DNA from: Thiobacillus sp. 63-78
GTDB taxonomy: Bacteria; Pseudomonadota; Gammaproteobacteria; Burkholderiales; Thiobacillaceae
DNA: 64,000 bases
Direction of reading: 5' to 3'
Assembly (NCBI GenBank): GCA_001899765.1
Contig: MKWM01000031.1
Location: forward strand, 22,396 to 86,395
The notes under the pieces: generated by a model
Databases searched by the model: none
The model's input: the letters and a program-made list of their open reading frames with translations, nothing else
What the model was told of the DNA's origin: nothing
Made by a program: the position numbers and the translations under genes
Shown here: piece by piece, positions 17,212-26,851 of the stretch
Layout of the letters: the number at the start of each line of letters is the position of its first letter
Numbering within the stretch: the stretch's first letter is position 1

Positions 17212-18863
17212 CCGGCAAGCATCTCCGCGGCATGCTGACGCGTGGTAGCGGTGATCCTGAGCCCCCCCAGCATGCGCGCGATCTCCTCCACCCGCGCGTC
17301 CGCATCGAGGGCGGTGATACTGGACGAGACGAACCGGCCATCCGCCTGCCTGCTCACCCGCAGATGCCGCGCGCCGCGCGCCGCCACCTGCGGCAGATGG
17401 GTGATGACCAGCACCTGGCGGGTCTCGCCCAGCCTGGCCAGCCGGCGCCCCACGGCATCGGCCACGCTGCCGCCGATGCCGACGTCGACCTCGTCGAAGA
17501 TCAGCGTCGGCACGCCGGCCGCGCCCGACAGCTCCGTCTGGATCGCCAGCCCGATACGCGACAGCTCGCCGCCTGACGCCACCTTGCCGAGCGGCCCCGG
17601 CGGCAGGCCGGGATGGCTGGCGACGAGAAAGCTCGCGTCTTCCAGTCCGTGCGCGCGCGGCTCGGCGACGGGCTGCAGCACGATGTCGAGATGCCCGCCG
17701 GCCAGCGCGAGTTCGCGCATCGCCGCCGTCACCCGTCCCGACAATGCCGCAGCCGCCTTGCGGCGTTGCGCGCCGAGACGTTTCGCTTCACTTTCATAAT
17801 GCACCCAGGCGGCGGTCTCGGCGGCCTGCAGCGCGTCGAGGTCATCGCTGGCGGCCAGCGCGGCCAGCCGTGTCTCATAGTCGTCCAGCAGACCGGCCAG
17901 CGCGTCCGGCTGCACGCGATGCTTGCGCGCCAACCGATGCATGTCGCCAAGCAGGCTGTCGAGCTCGCCCAGCCGCTCGGGATCGAGGTTCAGATGATCG
18001 GCGTAGCGGCGCAACGCATGCACCGCCTCGGCCACATTGGCGCTGGCCGAATTCAGCAGCGTGGCGACTTCGCCCAGGCTGCCGTCCACCGCCTGCATGG
18101 CGTCGAGCCGCGCGCGCATGGCACCCAGGCGGCTCGACAGCGCGTCTTCGCCCTCGTCCAGCCCCTGAATCAGCGCGTGCCCGCCTTCGCTCAGCGTGGT
18201 GACATGCGCCAGCCGCGCGTGTTCCGTCTGGATCTCGTCCCAGCGCGCGAGGTCGCCGCCCAGCGCGCGCAATTCCTCCACCGCCCGGCTCAGGCCTTCG
18301 CGCTCGATCTGCCGTGTTTGACTGTGGGCGTCGGCATCCAGGCGCCGTTGCCGCGCGCCCTGCCAGGCATGCCAGGTCGCATTCACGGCGGCGGCCCACG
18401 CCTGCGCGCCGGCATACACGTCGAGCACTTCGCGCTGGGCCTGCGAACGCAACAGGGCGTGATGCGCATGCTGGCCATGGATATCGATCAGGAATTCGGC
18501 GGCGTCCTTCAAGTGTGACAGCGGCGCCGCACTGCCGTTGATGAACGCGCGCGAACGGCCGCCCGCCTCGATGGTGCGGCGCAGGATCAGCATGCCGTCG
18601 TCTGGCGCATAACCGGCCTCGTCGAGCCAGACGGCCAAAGCCGGCAGCCCTTCGATCGCGAATCCGGCTGAAATTTCAGCGCGCGGCGTCCCGCCGCGCA
18701 CGACGCCGCCTTCGGCGCGGTCGCCCAGCGCCAGCGCCAGCGCATCGACCAGAATGGACTTGCCCGCGCCGGTCTCGCCGGTCAGTACGGTCAGCCCCGG
18801 CGCGAAGTCGAGCTCGACCGATTCGACCAGCAGGTAGTTGCGAATGGAAAGATGAACGAGCAT
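17208..18863 (-). CDS. recN: DNA repair protein RecN
   Basis: 551-residue SMC-like ATPase of double-strand-break repair. Walker A is GETGAGKS (29-36). The ABC signature lies in the LGKVASGGELSRI region and Walker B in TLIFDEVDVGIGG. The long middle (about 150-370) is coiled coil. Length and domain order match the family. It is followed by the overlapping nuclease gene. No LexA box was identified upstream by eye, where a dispersed repeat occupies the gap to nadK. Confidence 0.95.
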   Translation of the reverse strand: MLVHLSIRNYLLVESVELDFAPGLTVLTGETGAGKSILVDALALALGDRAEGGVVRGGTPRAEISAGFAIEGLPALAVWLDEAGYAPDDGMLILRRTIEAGGRSRAFINGSAAPLSHLKDAAEFLIDIHGQHAHHALLRSQAQREVLDVYAGAQAWAAAVNATWHAWQGARQRRLDADAHSQTRQIEREGLSRAVEELRALGGDLARWDEIQTEHARLAHVTTLSEGGHALIQGLDEGEDALSSRLGAMRARLDAMQAVDGSLGEVATLLNSASANVAEAVHALRRYADHLNLDPERLGELDSLLGDMHRLARKHRVQPDALAGLLDDYETRLAALAASDDLDALQAAETAAWVHYESEAKRLGAQRRKAAAALSGRVTAAMRELALAGGHLDIVLQPVAEPRAHGLEDASFLVASHPGLPPGPLGKVASGGELSRIGLAIQTELSGAAGVPTLIFDEVDVGIGGSVADAVGRRLARLGETRQVLVITHLPQVAARGARHLRVSRQADGRFVSSSITALDADARVEEIARMLGGLRITATTRQHAAEMLAG

Positions 18864-18887
18864 GACCGCTCAACCTGGGAAAAACCG

Positions 18888-19017
18888 TTTAACCACAGAG
18901 ACACAGAGGCACAGAGGAGAAACATCAAAGTGTGTTCGCGCCGGTCGAGCCTCGTCGGCAGGCAAGAAAAAATGTTGCACAGGGCTTTTCTCCGTGCCTC
19001 TGTGCCTCTGTGGTAAA
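18888..19017. repeat. dispersed inverted-repeat element, copy 1 (CACAGAGG family)
   Basis: Left arm AACCACAGAGACACAGAGGC, continuing CACAGAGGAGAAA, at 18891-18922. It is answered by a right arm reading TTCTCCGTGCCTCTGTGCCT followed by CTGTGGTAAA at 18988-19017. The arms are nearly complementary and enclose about 65 bases. A second copy of the same 130-base size lies at 34288-34417. It fills most of the recN-nadK gap and carries no ORF of its own. Confidence 0.85.
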
Positions 19018-19036
19018 GGGTTTTCAGCCCCCCGCT

Positions 19037-19909
19037 TCAAAGCTTCTTGCCCCAGTGCAGTTTCTGCCGCAGGGTATCGTAGTAGCTGTAGGAATGCGGG
19101 TGCAGCAGCGTGACCGGATGAACGGCCCGGGTGATCCACACACGGTCGCCGCTATGCAGGTCAAAATAGATCTGACCGTCGAAATGCACGCGCGCATCGT
19201 CGGCATAGGTGAGATGAATCTCGATGCGCGAATGGCTGCTGACCACGATCGGTCGTGCGGACAGGGTATGCGGGCAGATCGGCACCATCGCCACGGCCTC
19301 CAGCGTCGGATGCATGATGGGGCCACCCGACGACAGCGCATAGGCAGTGGTCCCGGTCGGGCTGGCGACCACCAGACCGTCGGCCCGCTGGCTGTAGACG
19401 AACTCGCTGTTGATGGCGATTTTCAGGTCGATCAGGCGGCCCGTGCCGCCTTTGCCCACCACCACATCGTTGAACGCGGTGCTTTCGAATACCAGCTCGC
19501 TGCCGCGCCGGACCTGTCCGTTCAGAAGGATGCGTTCTTCTGCCACGTACTGGCCGCTGAGAATCTCGGCGATGGCCTCGAGCATGTGATCGATCGTGAT
19601 ATCGGTGAGAAAGCCCAGTCGCCCCTGATTGACGCCGATGAGCGGTACGCCATTAGGCGCCAGTTCACGTGCGATCGACAGCATGGTGCCGTCGCCGCCC
19701 AGTACCACCACGACATCGCTCCCGGCCGCCAGTTCATGCAGATTGCGGGTGGGGAAATCCTCGATTCCGAGATGTTCCGCCGTCTGACAGGCGAGCAGGA
19801 CCTCATGGCCACGCGCATGGAGAAACGCCGCCAGCGCACGCACCGAAACGCCCATGCCCTGGTTGTTGTATTTGCCAACCAGGCCGACCGTGTGAAAAGG
19901 GGTTTGCAT
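19037..19909 (-). CDS. nadK: NAD kinase
   Basis: 290-residue ATP-NAD kinase that makes NADP+. The glycine-rich catalytic motif GGDGTM is at 71-76, NE/D-type NAD-binding residues follow, and the second conserved loop is ASPTGTTAYALSSGGPI. The start at 19909 (MQTPFHTVGLVGKY) fits the family. It is divergent from hrcA across a 7-bp tandem array, with a TATAAT only eight bases before its ATG. Confidence 0.95.
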   Translation of the reverse strand: MQTPFHTVGLVGKYNNQGMGVSVRALAAFLHARGHEVLLACQTAEHLGIEDFPTRNLHELAAGSDVVVVLGGDGTMLSIARELAPNGVPLIGVNQGRLGFLTDITIDHMLEAIAEILSGQYVAEERILLNGQVRRGSELVFESTAFNDVVVGKGGTGRLIDLKIAINSEFVYSQRADGLVVASPTGTTAYALSSGGPIMHPTLEAVAMVPICPHTLSARPIVVSSHSRIEIHLTYADDARVHFDGQIYFDLHSGDRVWITRAVHPVTLLHPHSYSYYDTLRQKLHWGKKL

Positions 19910-19917
19910 GAGGGGCG

Positions 19918-19923
19918 ATTATA
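19918..19923 (-). promoter_or_regulatory. candidate -10 box of nadK
   Basis: The minus strand reads CCCCCTATATAATCGCCCC just before the start codon. TATAAT ends eight bases upstream of the nadK ATG, so transcription would start at or next to the ATG, giving a leaderless or nearly leaderless mRNA. The position 17 bp upstream falls inside the tandem array and reads ACTCAC, a weak -35. Confidence 0.5.
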
Positions 19924-19932
19924 TAGGGGGAT

Positions 19933-20093
19933 GGTGAGTGGTGAGTGGTGAGTGGTGAGTGGTGAGTGGTGAGTGGTGAGTGGTGAGTGGTGAGTGGTGA
20001 GTGGTGAGTGGTGAGTGGTGAGTGGTGAGTGGGGAGTGGGGAGTGGGGAGTGGGGAGTGGGGAGTGGGGAGTGGGGAGTGGGGAGTGGGGAGT
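19933..20093. repeat. 7-bp tandem array, 14 x GGTGAGT then 9 x GGGGAGT
   Basis: Uninterrupted heptanucleotide repeats: GGTGAGT from 19933 to 20030 (14 units), switching to GGGGAGT from 20031 to 20093 (9 units), then degenerate GGTGAAC GGTAAGG. It lies between the divergent nadK and hrcA promoters. The flanks are mirror images (CCCCCTATATAAT on each outward strand). Copy number is probably variable. A short array of the same unit lies at 36026-36060. Confidence 0.95.
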
Positions 20094-20154
20094 GGTGAAC
20101 GGTAAGGGGGCTTTGATCCTCCGCTCACTGCTCACCGTTCACCGCTCCCCCCTA

Positions 20155-20160
20155 TATAAT
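20155..20160 (+). promoter_or_regulatory. candidate -10 box of hrcA
   Basis: CCCCCCTATATAATTCCCCC immediately precedes the hrcA ATG at 20167; TATAAT ends six bases before it, again implying a leaderless start. The 17-bp-distant hexamer is TCACCG, a poor -35. No CIRCE element (the known HrcA operator, TTAGCACTC-N9-GAGTGCTAA) is visible here. Confidence 0.5.
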
Positions 20161-20166
20161 TCCCCC

Positions 20167-21183
20167 ATGCTCAACGACCGCGCCCGCATTCTGCTGAAAA
20201 CCCTGGTGGAACGCTACATCAGCGAAGGCGAACCAGTGGGCTCGCGCACGCTGTCGAAACATTCCGGGCTGGATCTGTCGCCCGCGAGCATCCGCAACAT
20301 CATGGCCGATCTCGAGGAGATGGGGTTTGTCGCCAGCCCGCATACCTCGGCCGGGCGCGTGCCCACCACGCGCGGCTACCGCTTCTTCGTCGATACCCTG
20401 CTGACCGTGCGGCCCCTCGCGCAGGTCGAGGTCAACCAGCTCGAACACAGCCTGACGTCATCGGATCCGCAACGGCTGATGACCGCGGCCTCCACCCTGC
20501 TGTCCGACCTCAGCCGGTTTGCCGGGCTGGTGATGACCCCGCGCCGCAGTCCGGCGTTTCGCCAGATCGAATTCCTCAGCCTGTCGGACAAGCGCATCCT
20601 GCTCATCATCGTCACCATGGAAGGCGAGGTCGAAAATCGCGTCATCGTCACCGAGCAGCCCTACAGCGCGTCGGCGCTGACCGAGGCCGCCAATTTTTTC
20701 AACCAGAACTTTGCCGGCCACAGCTTCGACCAGGTGCGCAGCAAGCTGCGCGACGAGCTCGGGCGCATGCGCGACGACATCACCCGACTGATGGCGGCGG
20801 CAGTGGACGCCGGCAGCCAGGCGCTCGACGCCAGTCAGGACAACGTGGTCGTGTCCGGCAGCCGCAAGCTGCTCGACGTCCAGGATCTCTCCAGCAACAT
20901 GAGCAGCCTGCGCCGCCTGTTCGATGCCTTCGAGAAGAAGACCGGCCTGCTGCAACTGCTGGACCAGTCGCGCAACGCCGCCGGCGTACAGATCTTCATC
21001 GGAGGCGAATCCGAGATGCTGCCGCTCGATGAATGCAGCCTGGTCACCGCACCCTATTCGGTCGACGGCCAGATGGTCGGCACACTCGGCGTCGTCGGGC
21101 CCACCCGCATGGCCTACGAGCGCGTGGTGCCGATCGTCGACGTCACCGCCAAACTCCTGTCGAGCGCGCTGTCGAATCATTGA
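20167..21183 (+). CDS. hrcA: heat-inducible transcription repressor HrcA
   Basis: 338-residue repressor of groE/dnaK-type genes that binds CIRCE. The start at 20167 gives [18 protein letters not shown], the family N-terminus; an in-frame ORF reaching back into the repeat array is spurious. A winged helix ([27 protein letters not shown]) is followed by a GAF-like dimerisation and inserted domain. The stop overlaps the hemH start (TGATG), so repressor and ferrochelatase are co-translated. Confidence 0.95.
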   Translation: MLNDRARILLKTLVERYISEGEPVGSRTLSKHSGLDLSPASIRNIMADLEEMGFVASPHTSAGRVPTTRGYRFFVDTLLTVRPLAQVEVNQLEHSLTSSDPQRLMTAASTLLSDLSRFAGLVMTPRRSPAFRQIEFLSLSDKRILLIIVTMEGEVENRVIVTEQPYSASALTEAANFFNQNFAGHSFDQVRSKLRDELGRMRDDITRLMAAAVDAGSQALDASQDNVVVSGSRKLLDVQDLSSNMSSLRRLFDAFEKKTGLLQLLDQSRNAAGVQIFIGGESEMLPLDECSLVTAPYSVDGQMVGTLGVVGPTRMAYERVVPIVDVTAKLLSSALSNH

Positions 21184-22286
21184 TGAGCTACTTCAAAGAG
21201 CCCGAATACGTCCACGGTCAAGCGCTCAAAACCGGCATCCTCCTGATCAACCTCGGTACCCCCGACGCCCCGACGCCCAGGGCGCTGCGCGCCTATCTCA
21301 AGGAATTCCTGTCCGACCCGCGCGTGGTGGAGATTCCGCGTCCCGTGTGGTGGCTGATCCTCCACGGCATCATCCTCAATACCCGGCCGAAGAAATCGGC
21401 CGCGAAATACGCCGCAATCTGGACGCCCGACGGCTCGCCCCTGAAGGTCCACACCGAGAAACAGGCCAAACTGCTCAAGGGTTGGCTGGGTGAGCGGATC
21501 GCGAGCCCGTTCATGGTCGACCATGCCATGCGCTACGGTCAGCCGGACATACCCGGCACGCTGGCCCGGATGAAAGCCGCCGGCTGCGATCGCATCCTCA
21601 TCCTGCCGGCCTACCCGCAATACGCCGCCTCCAGCACCGCCACCGCATTCGATGTCGCGTTCGACTGGCTGAAGCAGACGCGCAACCAGCCGGCGCTGCG
21701 CACACTCCGGCACTATCACGACCACCCTGCCTACATCCACGCGCTGGCCGCCAATATCCGTGACTACTGGCAGATGCACGGCCGCCCCGACGTGCTCGTG
21801 ATGAGCTTCCACGGCGTGCCGCGTTACACGCTGGAAAAAGGCGACCCCTACCACTGCGAATGCCGCAAAACCAGCCGTCTGCTGAGCGAAGCGCTCGGGC
21901 TCGACCCGAAGCAGGTTCGCCTCACCTTCCAGTCGCGCTTCGGCCGCGCCGAATGGATCAAGCCCTACACCGACCAGACGCTGGACGAACTCGGCCGTGC
22001 CGGTACCGGCCGGGTCGACGTGGTCGCGCCGGGTTTCACCGCCGACTGTCTGGAAACCCTGGAAGAACTGGCGATGGAAGGCCGCGCCACGTTCCTCGCG
22101 GCGGGCGGCAAGGCGTTCCACTACATCCCGGCGCTCAACGAGCATCCGCAATGGATCGATGCGCTCGGCCGCATCGCGCTTGAAAATCTCGCGGGCTGGG
22201 CGAGCGGCGCCCGGGACCGCGACACCGACGAGCAGGCACGACACGCAAGCAGGCAGCGCGCACTGGAGTGGGGGGCGCGCAACTGA
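21183..22286 (+). CDS. hemH: ferrochelatase
   Basis: 367-residue enzyme that inserts Fe2+ into protoporphyrin IX. Conserved segments are [10 protein letters not shown], the catalytic His in MSFHGVP, and the Glu in [12 protein letters not shown]. The start at 21183 overlaps the hrcA stop. The C-terminal 30 residues are Arg-rich and less conserved. Heme supply suits the cytochrome-rich lifestyle seen in this window. Confidence 0.95.
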   Translation: MSYFKEPEYVHGQALKTGILLINLGTPDAPTPRALRAYLKEFLSDPRVVEIPRPVWWLILHGIILNTRPKKSAAKYAAIWTPDGSPLKVHTEKQAKLLKGWLGERIASPFMVDHAMRYGQPDIPGTLARMKAAGCDRILILPAYPQYAASSTATAFDVAFDWLKQTRNQPALRTLRHYHDHPAYIHALAANIRDYWQMHGRPDVLVMSFHGVPRYTLEKGDPYHCECRKTSRLLSEALGLDPKQVRLTFQSRFGRAEWIKPYTDQTLDELGRAGTGRVDVVAPGFTADCLETLEELAMEGRATFLAAGGKAFHYIPALNEHPQWIDALGRIALENLAGWASGARDRDTDEQARHASRQRALEWGARN

Positions 22287-22476
22287 ACCGGCCTGATCGC
22301 GCCGCGCACGACAGAAAGTCTCCCTGAATCGAGCGGCCCGCCGGTATTTCTGCTGCCGCGCGCGTCTCGTCGCATCCCTCCTGTGCGCGGAACCAAACAT
22401 GGCGGTTGCCGCCCAATGGTTTGATGACTACGTTTAAGCCATCCGGATCAATGCTTTCATCACAGGAGAATCGGAC

Positions 22477-22788
22477 ATGGCCGGAACACCCAGAATGGAT
22501 CATCTGATCCAGCAGCATATCCTCGAGCACGAATCACGTCTGAAGCACATGGACGAGTTGCTCGCCCGCGCCAGGCAGGGCGTGTCCCGAGCGAAGGCCG
22601 ACGGAATGGCGGAACAGTTGACCGGCGCGCAGGCCGGACGCGACACGCTCGCCGGCCGTATCGAGGAATACAGGCAGCGCCCTCCGGGGCAGTGGTCGAA
22701 AGCGGAATTCGAAAACAAGGGTCCCATGATCGTGTGGGATACGATCGCCCAGCAGCTTGAAAAACTGGTCGAACGCCTGGAACATTAG
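22477..22788 (+). CDS. hypothetical coiled-coil protein
   Basis: 103-residue protein with a good ribosome site (CACAGGAGAATCGGAC before ATG). It is mostly charged and predicted helical (HESRLKHMDELLARARQG, DTIAQQLEKLVERLEH), with no signal, Cys or membrane segment. I recognise no family. It stands between hemH and the convergent folA with its own leader of about 190 bases, so it is probably monocistronic. Confidence 0.65.
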   Translation: MAGTPRMDHLIQQHILEHESRLKHMDELLARARQGVSRAKADGMAEQLTGAQAGRDTLAGRIEEYRQRPPGQWSKAEFENKGPMIVWDTIAQQLEKLVERLEH

Positions 22789-22966
22789 GCCGCCACGGCA
22801 TCCCGGACCGGGAGTCTTCACCCCTGCAGGGGCTTCGGGGTCAATCACACTGGGGGTGGAAAATGCGCTCCCAAGGGACTCAGGTCAGACCTGGCTGACT
22901 CCCTTTCCATAGAGGCAACAGTCCGGGGCAACCGGGACGACAGCAGCGGGAAGCGCCTGCTCCGGT

Positions 22967-23467
22967 TCATTTCCGCTCGTACATCACAAAATCAAACGCC
23001 AGCGCATCGCCCTTCCCGCCCGTGTGCGACTCGCGCGAGAGTTCTCTGAACGCGCCGGAGTCATAGTCGGGGAAACGGGCGTCGCCCTCGGCTTCGATAT
23101 CCACTTCGGTCAGGTACAGACGGTCGGCGAGCGGGATGGCCTGGGCGTAGAGTTCGGCGCCGCCGATGAAGAAGATCTCGGCGGCGTCCCGGCACAGTGC
23201 GAGTGCGGCGGGAATGGAATCGGCGACGAGGCAGCCGTCCCTGCGGTAGCCGGGGTTGCGGGTGATGACGATGTTGATGCGCCCCGGCAGCGGGCGGCCG
23301 AGCGACTCGAAGGTCTTGCGGCCCATCAGGATGGGGTGGTTCAGCGTCAGCGCCTTGAAGTGCGCGAGGTCTTCCGGCAGCCGCCAGGGCAGGCGGTTGT
23401 CGATGCCGATGACGCGGTTGCGGGCAAGCGCGGCGATGACGCTCACGCGCGGTTTATTCTGGCCCAT
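22967..23467 (-). CDS. folA: dihydrofolate reductase
   Basis: 166-residue enzyme regenerating tetrahydrofolate with NADPH. Motifs: IAALARNRVIG, the LPWRLPEDLAHFK substrate region with the catalytic acidic residue, MGRKTFESLGRPLPGR, and FFIGGAELY. It lies 21 bases downstream of thyA, whose reaction produces dihydrofolate, so the two form one functional pair in a minus-strand cluster. Confidence 0.95.
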   Translation of the reverse strand: MGQNKPRVSVIAALARNRVIGIDNRLPWRLPEDLAHFKALTLNHPILMGRKTFESLGRPLPGRINIVITRNPGYRRDGCLVADSIPAALALCRDAAEIFFIGGAELYAQAIPLADRLYLTEVDIEAEGDARFPDYDSGAFRELSRESHTGGKGDALAFDFVMYERK

Positions 23468-23488
23468 ATGCTCTCGACTCTCGACCCG

Positions 23489-24283
23489 CTAAACCGCCAC
23501 CGGCGCCTTGATCGCGGGGTGCGGGTCGTAGCCGCCGAGGGTGAAATCCTCGAAACGGAAGGCGAAAATGTCTTTCACTTCGGGATTCAGCGTCATCGTC
23601 GGCAGCGGGCGCGGCGCGCGGGCAAGCTGCTCGCGCGCCTGGTCGAGATGGTTGAGGTAGAGGTGGGCGTCGCCCAGGGTATGGACGAAGTCGCCGGGCG
23701 CAAGGCCGGTCACCTGCACCATCATCAGTGTCAGCAGCGCGTAGGAGGCGATGTTGAACGGCACGCCGAGGAAGATGTCGGCGCTGCGCTGGTACAGCTG
23801 GCACGAGAGCTTGCCGTCGGCGACGTAGAACTGGAAGAAGGCGTGGCACGGCGCCAGCGCCATCCTGTCGAGGTCGGCGACGTTCCACGCCGAAACGATG
23901 ATGCGGCGCGAATCGGGGTTGCTCCTGAGCGTCTTCACCACGTCGCTGATCTGATCGATCGTCCCGCCGTCGGGTTTGGGCCAGCTGCGCCACTGGTGGC
24001 CGTACACCGGACCGAGGTTGCCGTGTTCGTCGGCCCATTCGTCCCAGATCGAGACGCCGTTTTCCTTCAGGTAGCGGATATTGGTATCGCCCTGCAGGAA
24101 CCACAAAAGTTCGTGGATGATGGAACGCAGGTGGCACTTCTTGGTGGTGACGAGCGGGAAGCCGTCGGCGAGGTCGTAGCGCGTCTGCCAGCCGAACACC
24201 GACAGGGTGCCGGTGCCGGTGCGGTCGTCTTTGCGGGCGCCATGTTCGAGCACATGGCGCATCAGGTCGAGATAGGGTTTCAT
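23489..24283 (-). CDS. thyA: thymidylate synthase
   Basis: 264-residue folate-dependent enzyme that makes dTMP, the exact E. coli ThyA length. Motifs: [11 protein letters not shown], the catalytic Cys in [26 protein letters not shown] and [11 protein letters not shown]. It lies 12 bases after a lipoprotein gene and 21 bases before folA on the minus strand. Confidence 0.96.
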   Translation of the reverse strand: MKPYLDLMRHVLEHGARKDDRTGTGTLSVFGWQTRYDLADGFPLVTTKKCHLRSIIHELLWFLQGDTNIRYLKENGVSIWDEWADEHGNLGPVYGHQWRSWPKPDGGTIDQISDVVKTLRSNPDSRRIIVSAWNVADLDRMALAPCHAFFQFYVADGKLSCQLYQRSADIFLGVPFNIASYALLTLMMVQVTGLAPGDFVHTLGDAHLYLNHLDQAREQLARAPRPLPTMTLNPEVKDIFAFRFEDFTLGGYDPHPAIKAPVAV

Positions 24284-24295
24284 CGTGGCGTGGAC

Positions 24296-25138
24296 TCAGG
24301 GTTTTGCGGGTGCGGCCTGGACCGGGGCATTATCGTTCAATCCGGGTTCGCTGGGCACACCCGCGTAAAAGCCGGCCAGCCGGGTGGCGGGGGACTGGCC
24401 ATAGACGTCCCAGAAGGCGATCTCGAAATCGGTATTGGCCTGTAGCGCCAGGGCCAGCTGGCGAAAACGCGTTTCGTCCTGTGCCTTGAGCCAGCCGACC
24501 AGCAGCATGGACTGGCGATAGAACTCGAAAATACTGAGCCCGAACGCATCTGCGCGGTGGCGCCGGTCGGGCGTATCGCGCACGACCAGATCAACCCGTC
24601 GCCCGGCCCGGATGGCGGCATGGGCCTGCGCATCGGTAGCATATTCGGCACCGCCGCCTTCCGCCGTCAGCGAGGCCCAGCCTTCGTGGAACCAGGCCGG
24701 CAGGGTGCTGTGGTAGTGGCCGATGCGCTGGCCAAGATGGAGGTGGGCCAGTTCGTGCGTGAGCAGCCCGGGCAGGCGGGCGCTTTCGCGGCCGTCGAGA
24801 TTCGGCGACAGGATCAGACGGTTGTCGGGGATGACGGCGGCGGACAGCCGGGGCGTGCGCACATAACGCCGGAAGCACGCTTCGCTGCCGCAGACATAGA
24901 CGCGTGGCGGATACAGGAACGGCAGGGAGTGCGCCGCCTCGACTTTGGCCATGGCGGCCGGCAGCGCAGCGGACACGCGCTCGCCGTAGGCTTCGTAGCC
25001 CGGCTCCACCCGGACGCGCGCATCATCCGCCAGCGAAACGAAGCCATCGATCGGCTGCAGGGCACGCGGATTGCTCACGGTGAGTGCACAGCCCGACAGG
25101 GTCGCCAGCAGCAGGGCGACCAGAGGCCGGATGTTCAT
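24296..25138 (-). CDS. metallopeptidase-like lipoprotein (HExxH)
   Basis: 280-residue predicted lipoprotein with lipobox LSGC (Cys17), so it is anchored in a membrane facing the periplasm. A zinc-protease-type motif HELAH (128-132) and a downstream glutamate in WFHEGWASL (Glu152) match the gluzincin pattern of the peptidase MA-like family. Two Cys in VCGSEACF may form a disulfide. Substrate unknown. The start was set at ATG 25138, which yields the signal peptide; the frame extends further upstream without good features. It overlaps the bpt stop by four bases, so it follows aat and bpt in one unit. Confidence 0.7.
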   Translation of the reverse strand: MNIRPLVALLLATLSGCALTVSNPRALQPIDGFVSLADDARVRVEPGYEAYGERVSAALPAAMAKVEAAHSLPFLYPPRVYVCGSEACFRRYVRTPRLSAAVIPDNRLILSPNLDGRESARLPGLLTHELAHLHLGQRIGHYHSTLPAWFHEGWASLTAEGGGAEYATDAQAHAAIRAGRRVDLVVRDTPDRRHRADAFGLSIFEFYRQSMLLVGWLKAQDETRFRQLALALQANTDFEIAFWDVYGQSPATRLAGFYAGVPSEPGLNDNAPVQAAPAKP

Positions 25139-25863
25139 GTGTCGGCATCGAGAATCTGCCAGCGGCCGTCGACCAGCCCCTCCAATGGCGGGTACTGTTT
25201 CTTGTAGGCCATCTTGCGGCTCGTGGCGATCCAGTAGCCCAGATAGAGATAAGGCAGTTCCAGCCGCTTTGCCAGTTCGATCTGCCACAGCACGCCGTAG
25301 ACGCCGAGACTCCGCTGTTCGCGCGCGGGGTCGAAGAAAGTATAGACGGCGGAGAGGCCATCGTCGATCTGGTCGATCACCGAAATCATCACCAGCTCAT
25401 TGCCGTCACGGAATTCGACCATCACGGAATCGACGTTGGACGACAGCAGAAACTGCGTGTACTGGTCGGGACCGTCGCGGTCCATGCCGCCGCCGGCGTG
25501 GCGGCTGCCCAGATAGCTGCGATAGAGCGCGTAATGTTCGTCCTTGAAATCCGGCGGCAGGAAGCGCGCGGCCAGATGCTGGTTGCGTTTGAGACAGCGG
25601 CGCTGGGTACGGTTGGGCGCAAAGCCGGCGACGTCGATGCGTACCGGTACACAGGACTGGCACTGCTCGCAGTGTGGGCGGTAAGTGAACTGCCCGCTGC
25701 GGCGAAATCCTGCGCGGATCAGCGCACTGTAAGCCTGGCGATCGATCAGGTGGGTAGGCGTGGCCACCTGCGAACGCGCACGCCGGCCCGGCAGATAGCT
25801 GCAGTCGTATTGCGCGGTCAGGTAGAACTGGATGCGCTGGAAAGGAGGTTCAGTGGGATGCAT
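25135..25863 (-). CDS. bpt: aspartate/glutamate leucyltransferase (Bpt, ATE family)
   Basis: 242-residue aminoacyl-tRNA-protein transferase of the bacterial N-degron pathway, adding Leu to N-terminal Asp or Glu. Features: the Cys-rich N-terminal motif [21 protein letters not shown], and the GNAT-like C-terminal half ([18 protein letters not shown]). The start overlaps the end of aat by 14 bases. The pair supplies two of the N-degron-generating enzymes. Confidence 0.92.
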   Translation of the reverse strand: MHPTEPPFQRIQFYLTAQYDCSYLPGRRARSQVATPTHLIDRQAYSALIRAGFRRSGQFTYRPHCEQCQSCVPVRIDVAGFAPNRTQRRCLKRNQHLAARFLPPDFKDEHYALYRSYLGSRHAGGGMDRDGPDQYTQFLLSSNVDSVMVEFRDGNELVMISVIDQIDDGLSAVYTFFDPAREQRSLGVYGVLWQIELAKRLELPYLYLGYWIATSRKMAYKKQYPPLEGLVDGRWQILDADT

Positions 25864-26542
25864 CGAAACGCCAGGGTCCGGAGCGATGTGGCAAGTTTAC
25901 CAATTCCGCGAGCCTTGCCGTGAATGCCGTGCGTGGGATGGGTCGCGCACCCAGACTGGCAAGATGCGCCGTTTCCATCTGGCAGTCGATCAGGCCGAAA
26001 TCCCAGCGCTGCAACTGGCGGCTCAGCCGCACCAGCGCGACCTTGGAGGCATCGTCTGCGCGGCTGAACATCGATTCGCCGAAGAACATGCGGCCGATTG
26101 CCACGCCGTAGAGCCCGCCGGCCAGACGGCCGTCGTGCCAGGTTTCGATCGAATGCGCGTAGCCGGCGTCGAATAGCCGGGTGTAGGCGGCAATCATCAG
26201 CGGCGAAATCCAGGTGCCCCCCACGCCCTCCCGCGGTTCGGCACAGGCATGCATCACCTCGACAAAGGCCGTGTCGATGCGCAGCTCGAAACCGCCATTG
26301 CGGATGCGCTTGGCGAGCGACCGGGTGACGCGGATTTCGTCCGGCACCAGCACCATGCGTGGATCGGGGCTCCACCACAGGATGGGCTCGCCCGGATTGA
26401 ACCAGGGGAAAATGCCATGGCGGTACGCATCCAACAGGCGTTCCATCGACAGATCGCCCCCCATGGCCAGGAGGCCATTGGGTTCGCGCAGGGCGGTCTC
26501 GACCGGCGGAAAGAAAGTGATGTCCTGAAATCGCCCACTCAT
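25850..26542 (-). CDS. aat: leucyl/phenylalanyl-tRNA-protein transferase
   Basis: 230-residue transferase that adds Leu or Phe to N-terminal Lys or Arg, marking proteins for ClpS/ClpAP. Motifs: [40 protein letters not shown] and [18 protein letters not shown]. It heads the minus-strand unit aat-bpt-lipoprotein-thyA-folA. It is divergent from the fixI region across about 300 bases. Confidence 0.95.
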   Translation of the reverse strand: MSGRFQDITFFPPVETALREPNGLLAMGGDLSMERLLDAYRHGIFPWFNPGEPILWWSPDPRMVLVPDEIRVTRSLAKRIRNGGFELRIDTAFVEVMHACAEPREGVGGTWISPLMIAAYTRLFDAGYAHSIETWHDGRLAGGLYGVAIGRMFFGESMFSRADDASKVALVRLSRQLQRWDFGLIDCQMETAHLASLGARPIPRTAFTARLAELVNLPHRSGPWRFDASH

Positions 26543-26851
26543 TCCGTCATGGTAGCGGATTCACTTTTGCCTGCGTGATGCTTTTTATATAGCCATCTTC
26601 CCACCACGCGCCGCGGCGTGACACTGAACGGCGTCGGCCTGAACGACACCCGCCTCTATAATGTCGATTTGCCCGGCTTCCAGATCGACCGCCACAGCGT
26701 CGGCGACACACTGCAGGCGGGCGTGGACATCGCAGTCACCAGGAATGGCCATATCAACCTCGACGTCAAAAGAATCTGGATTGACACCCAGGTCCGACCC
26801 GGCCGCGCTGCCAGGCTTGCCGCCTCCCGGCGTGCTTCCGCGGGGTGATTC
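26543..26851. other. intergenic region between aat and fixI, with a possible short ORF
   Basis: About 309 bases. TATAAT at 26657-26662 could be a fixI -10 box, with a weak -35 region. A GTG-started frame (26618-26848, 76 codons) reads protein-like at first (NDTRLYNVDLPGFQIDRHS) and ends four bases before the fixI GTG, but it lacks a clear ribosome site and has an Arg/Ala-rich tail. I cannot support it as a gene. No repeat or RNA gene is visible. Confidence 0.3.

Noticed and set aside
19933..20093. CRISPR array
   Set aside because: The repeats are 7 bp in direct tandem with no spacers and no cas genes nearby.
19933..20130. Frames translated from the heptamer array (PHSPLPT-type repeats)
   Set aside because: They are products of low-complexity DNA with no initiation signals.
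20100..20166. CIRCE operator of HrcA
   Set aside because: No TTAGCACTC-N9-GAGTGCTAA-like dyad is present before hrcA.
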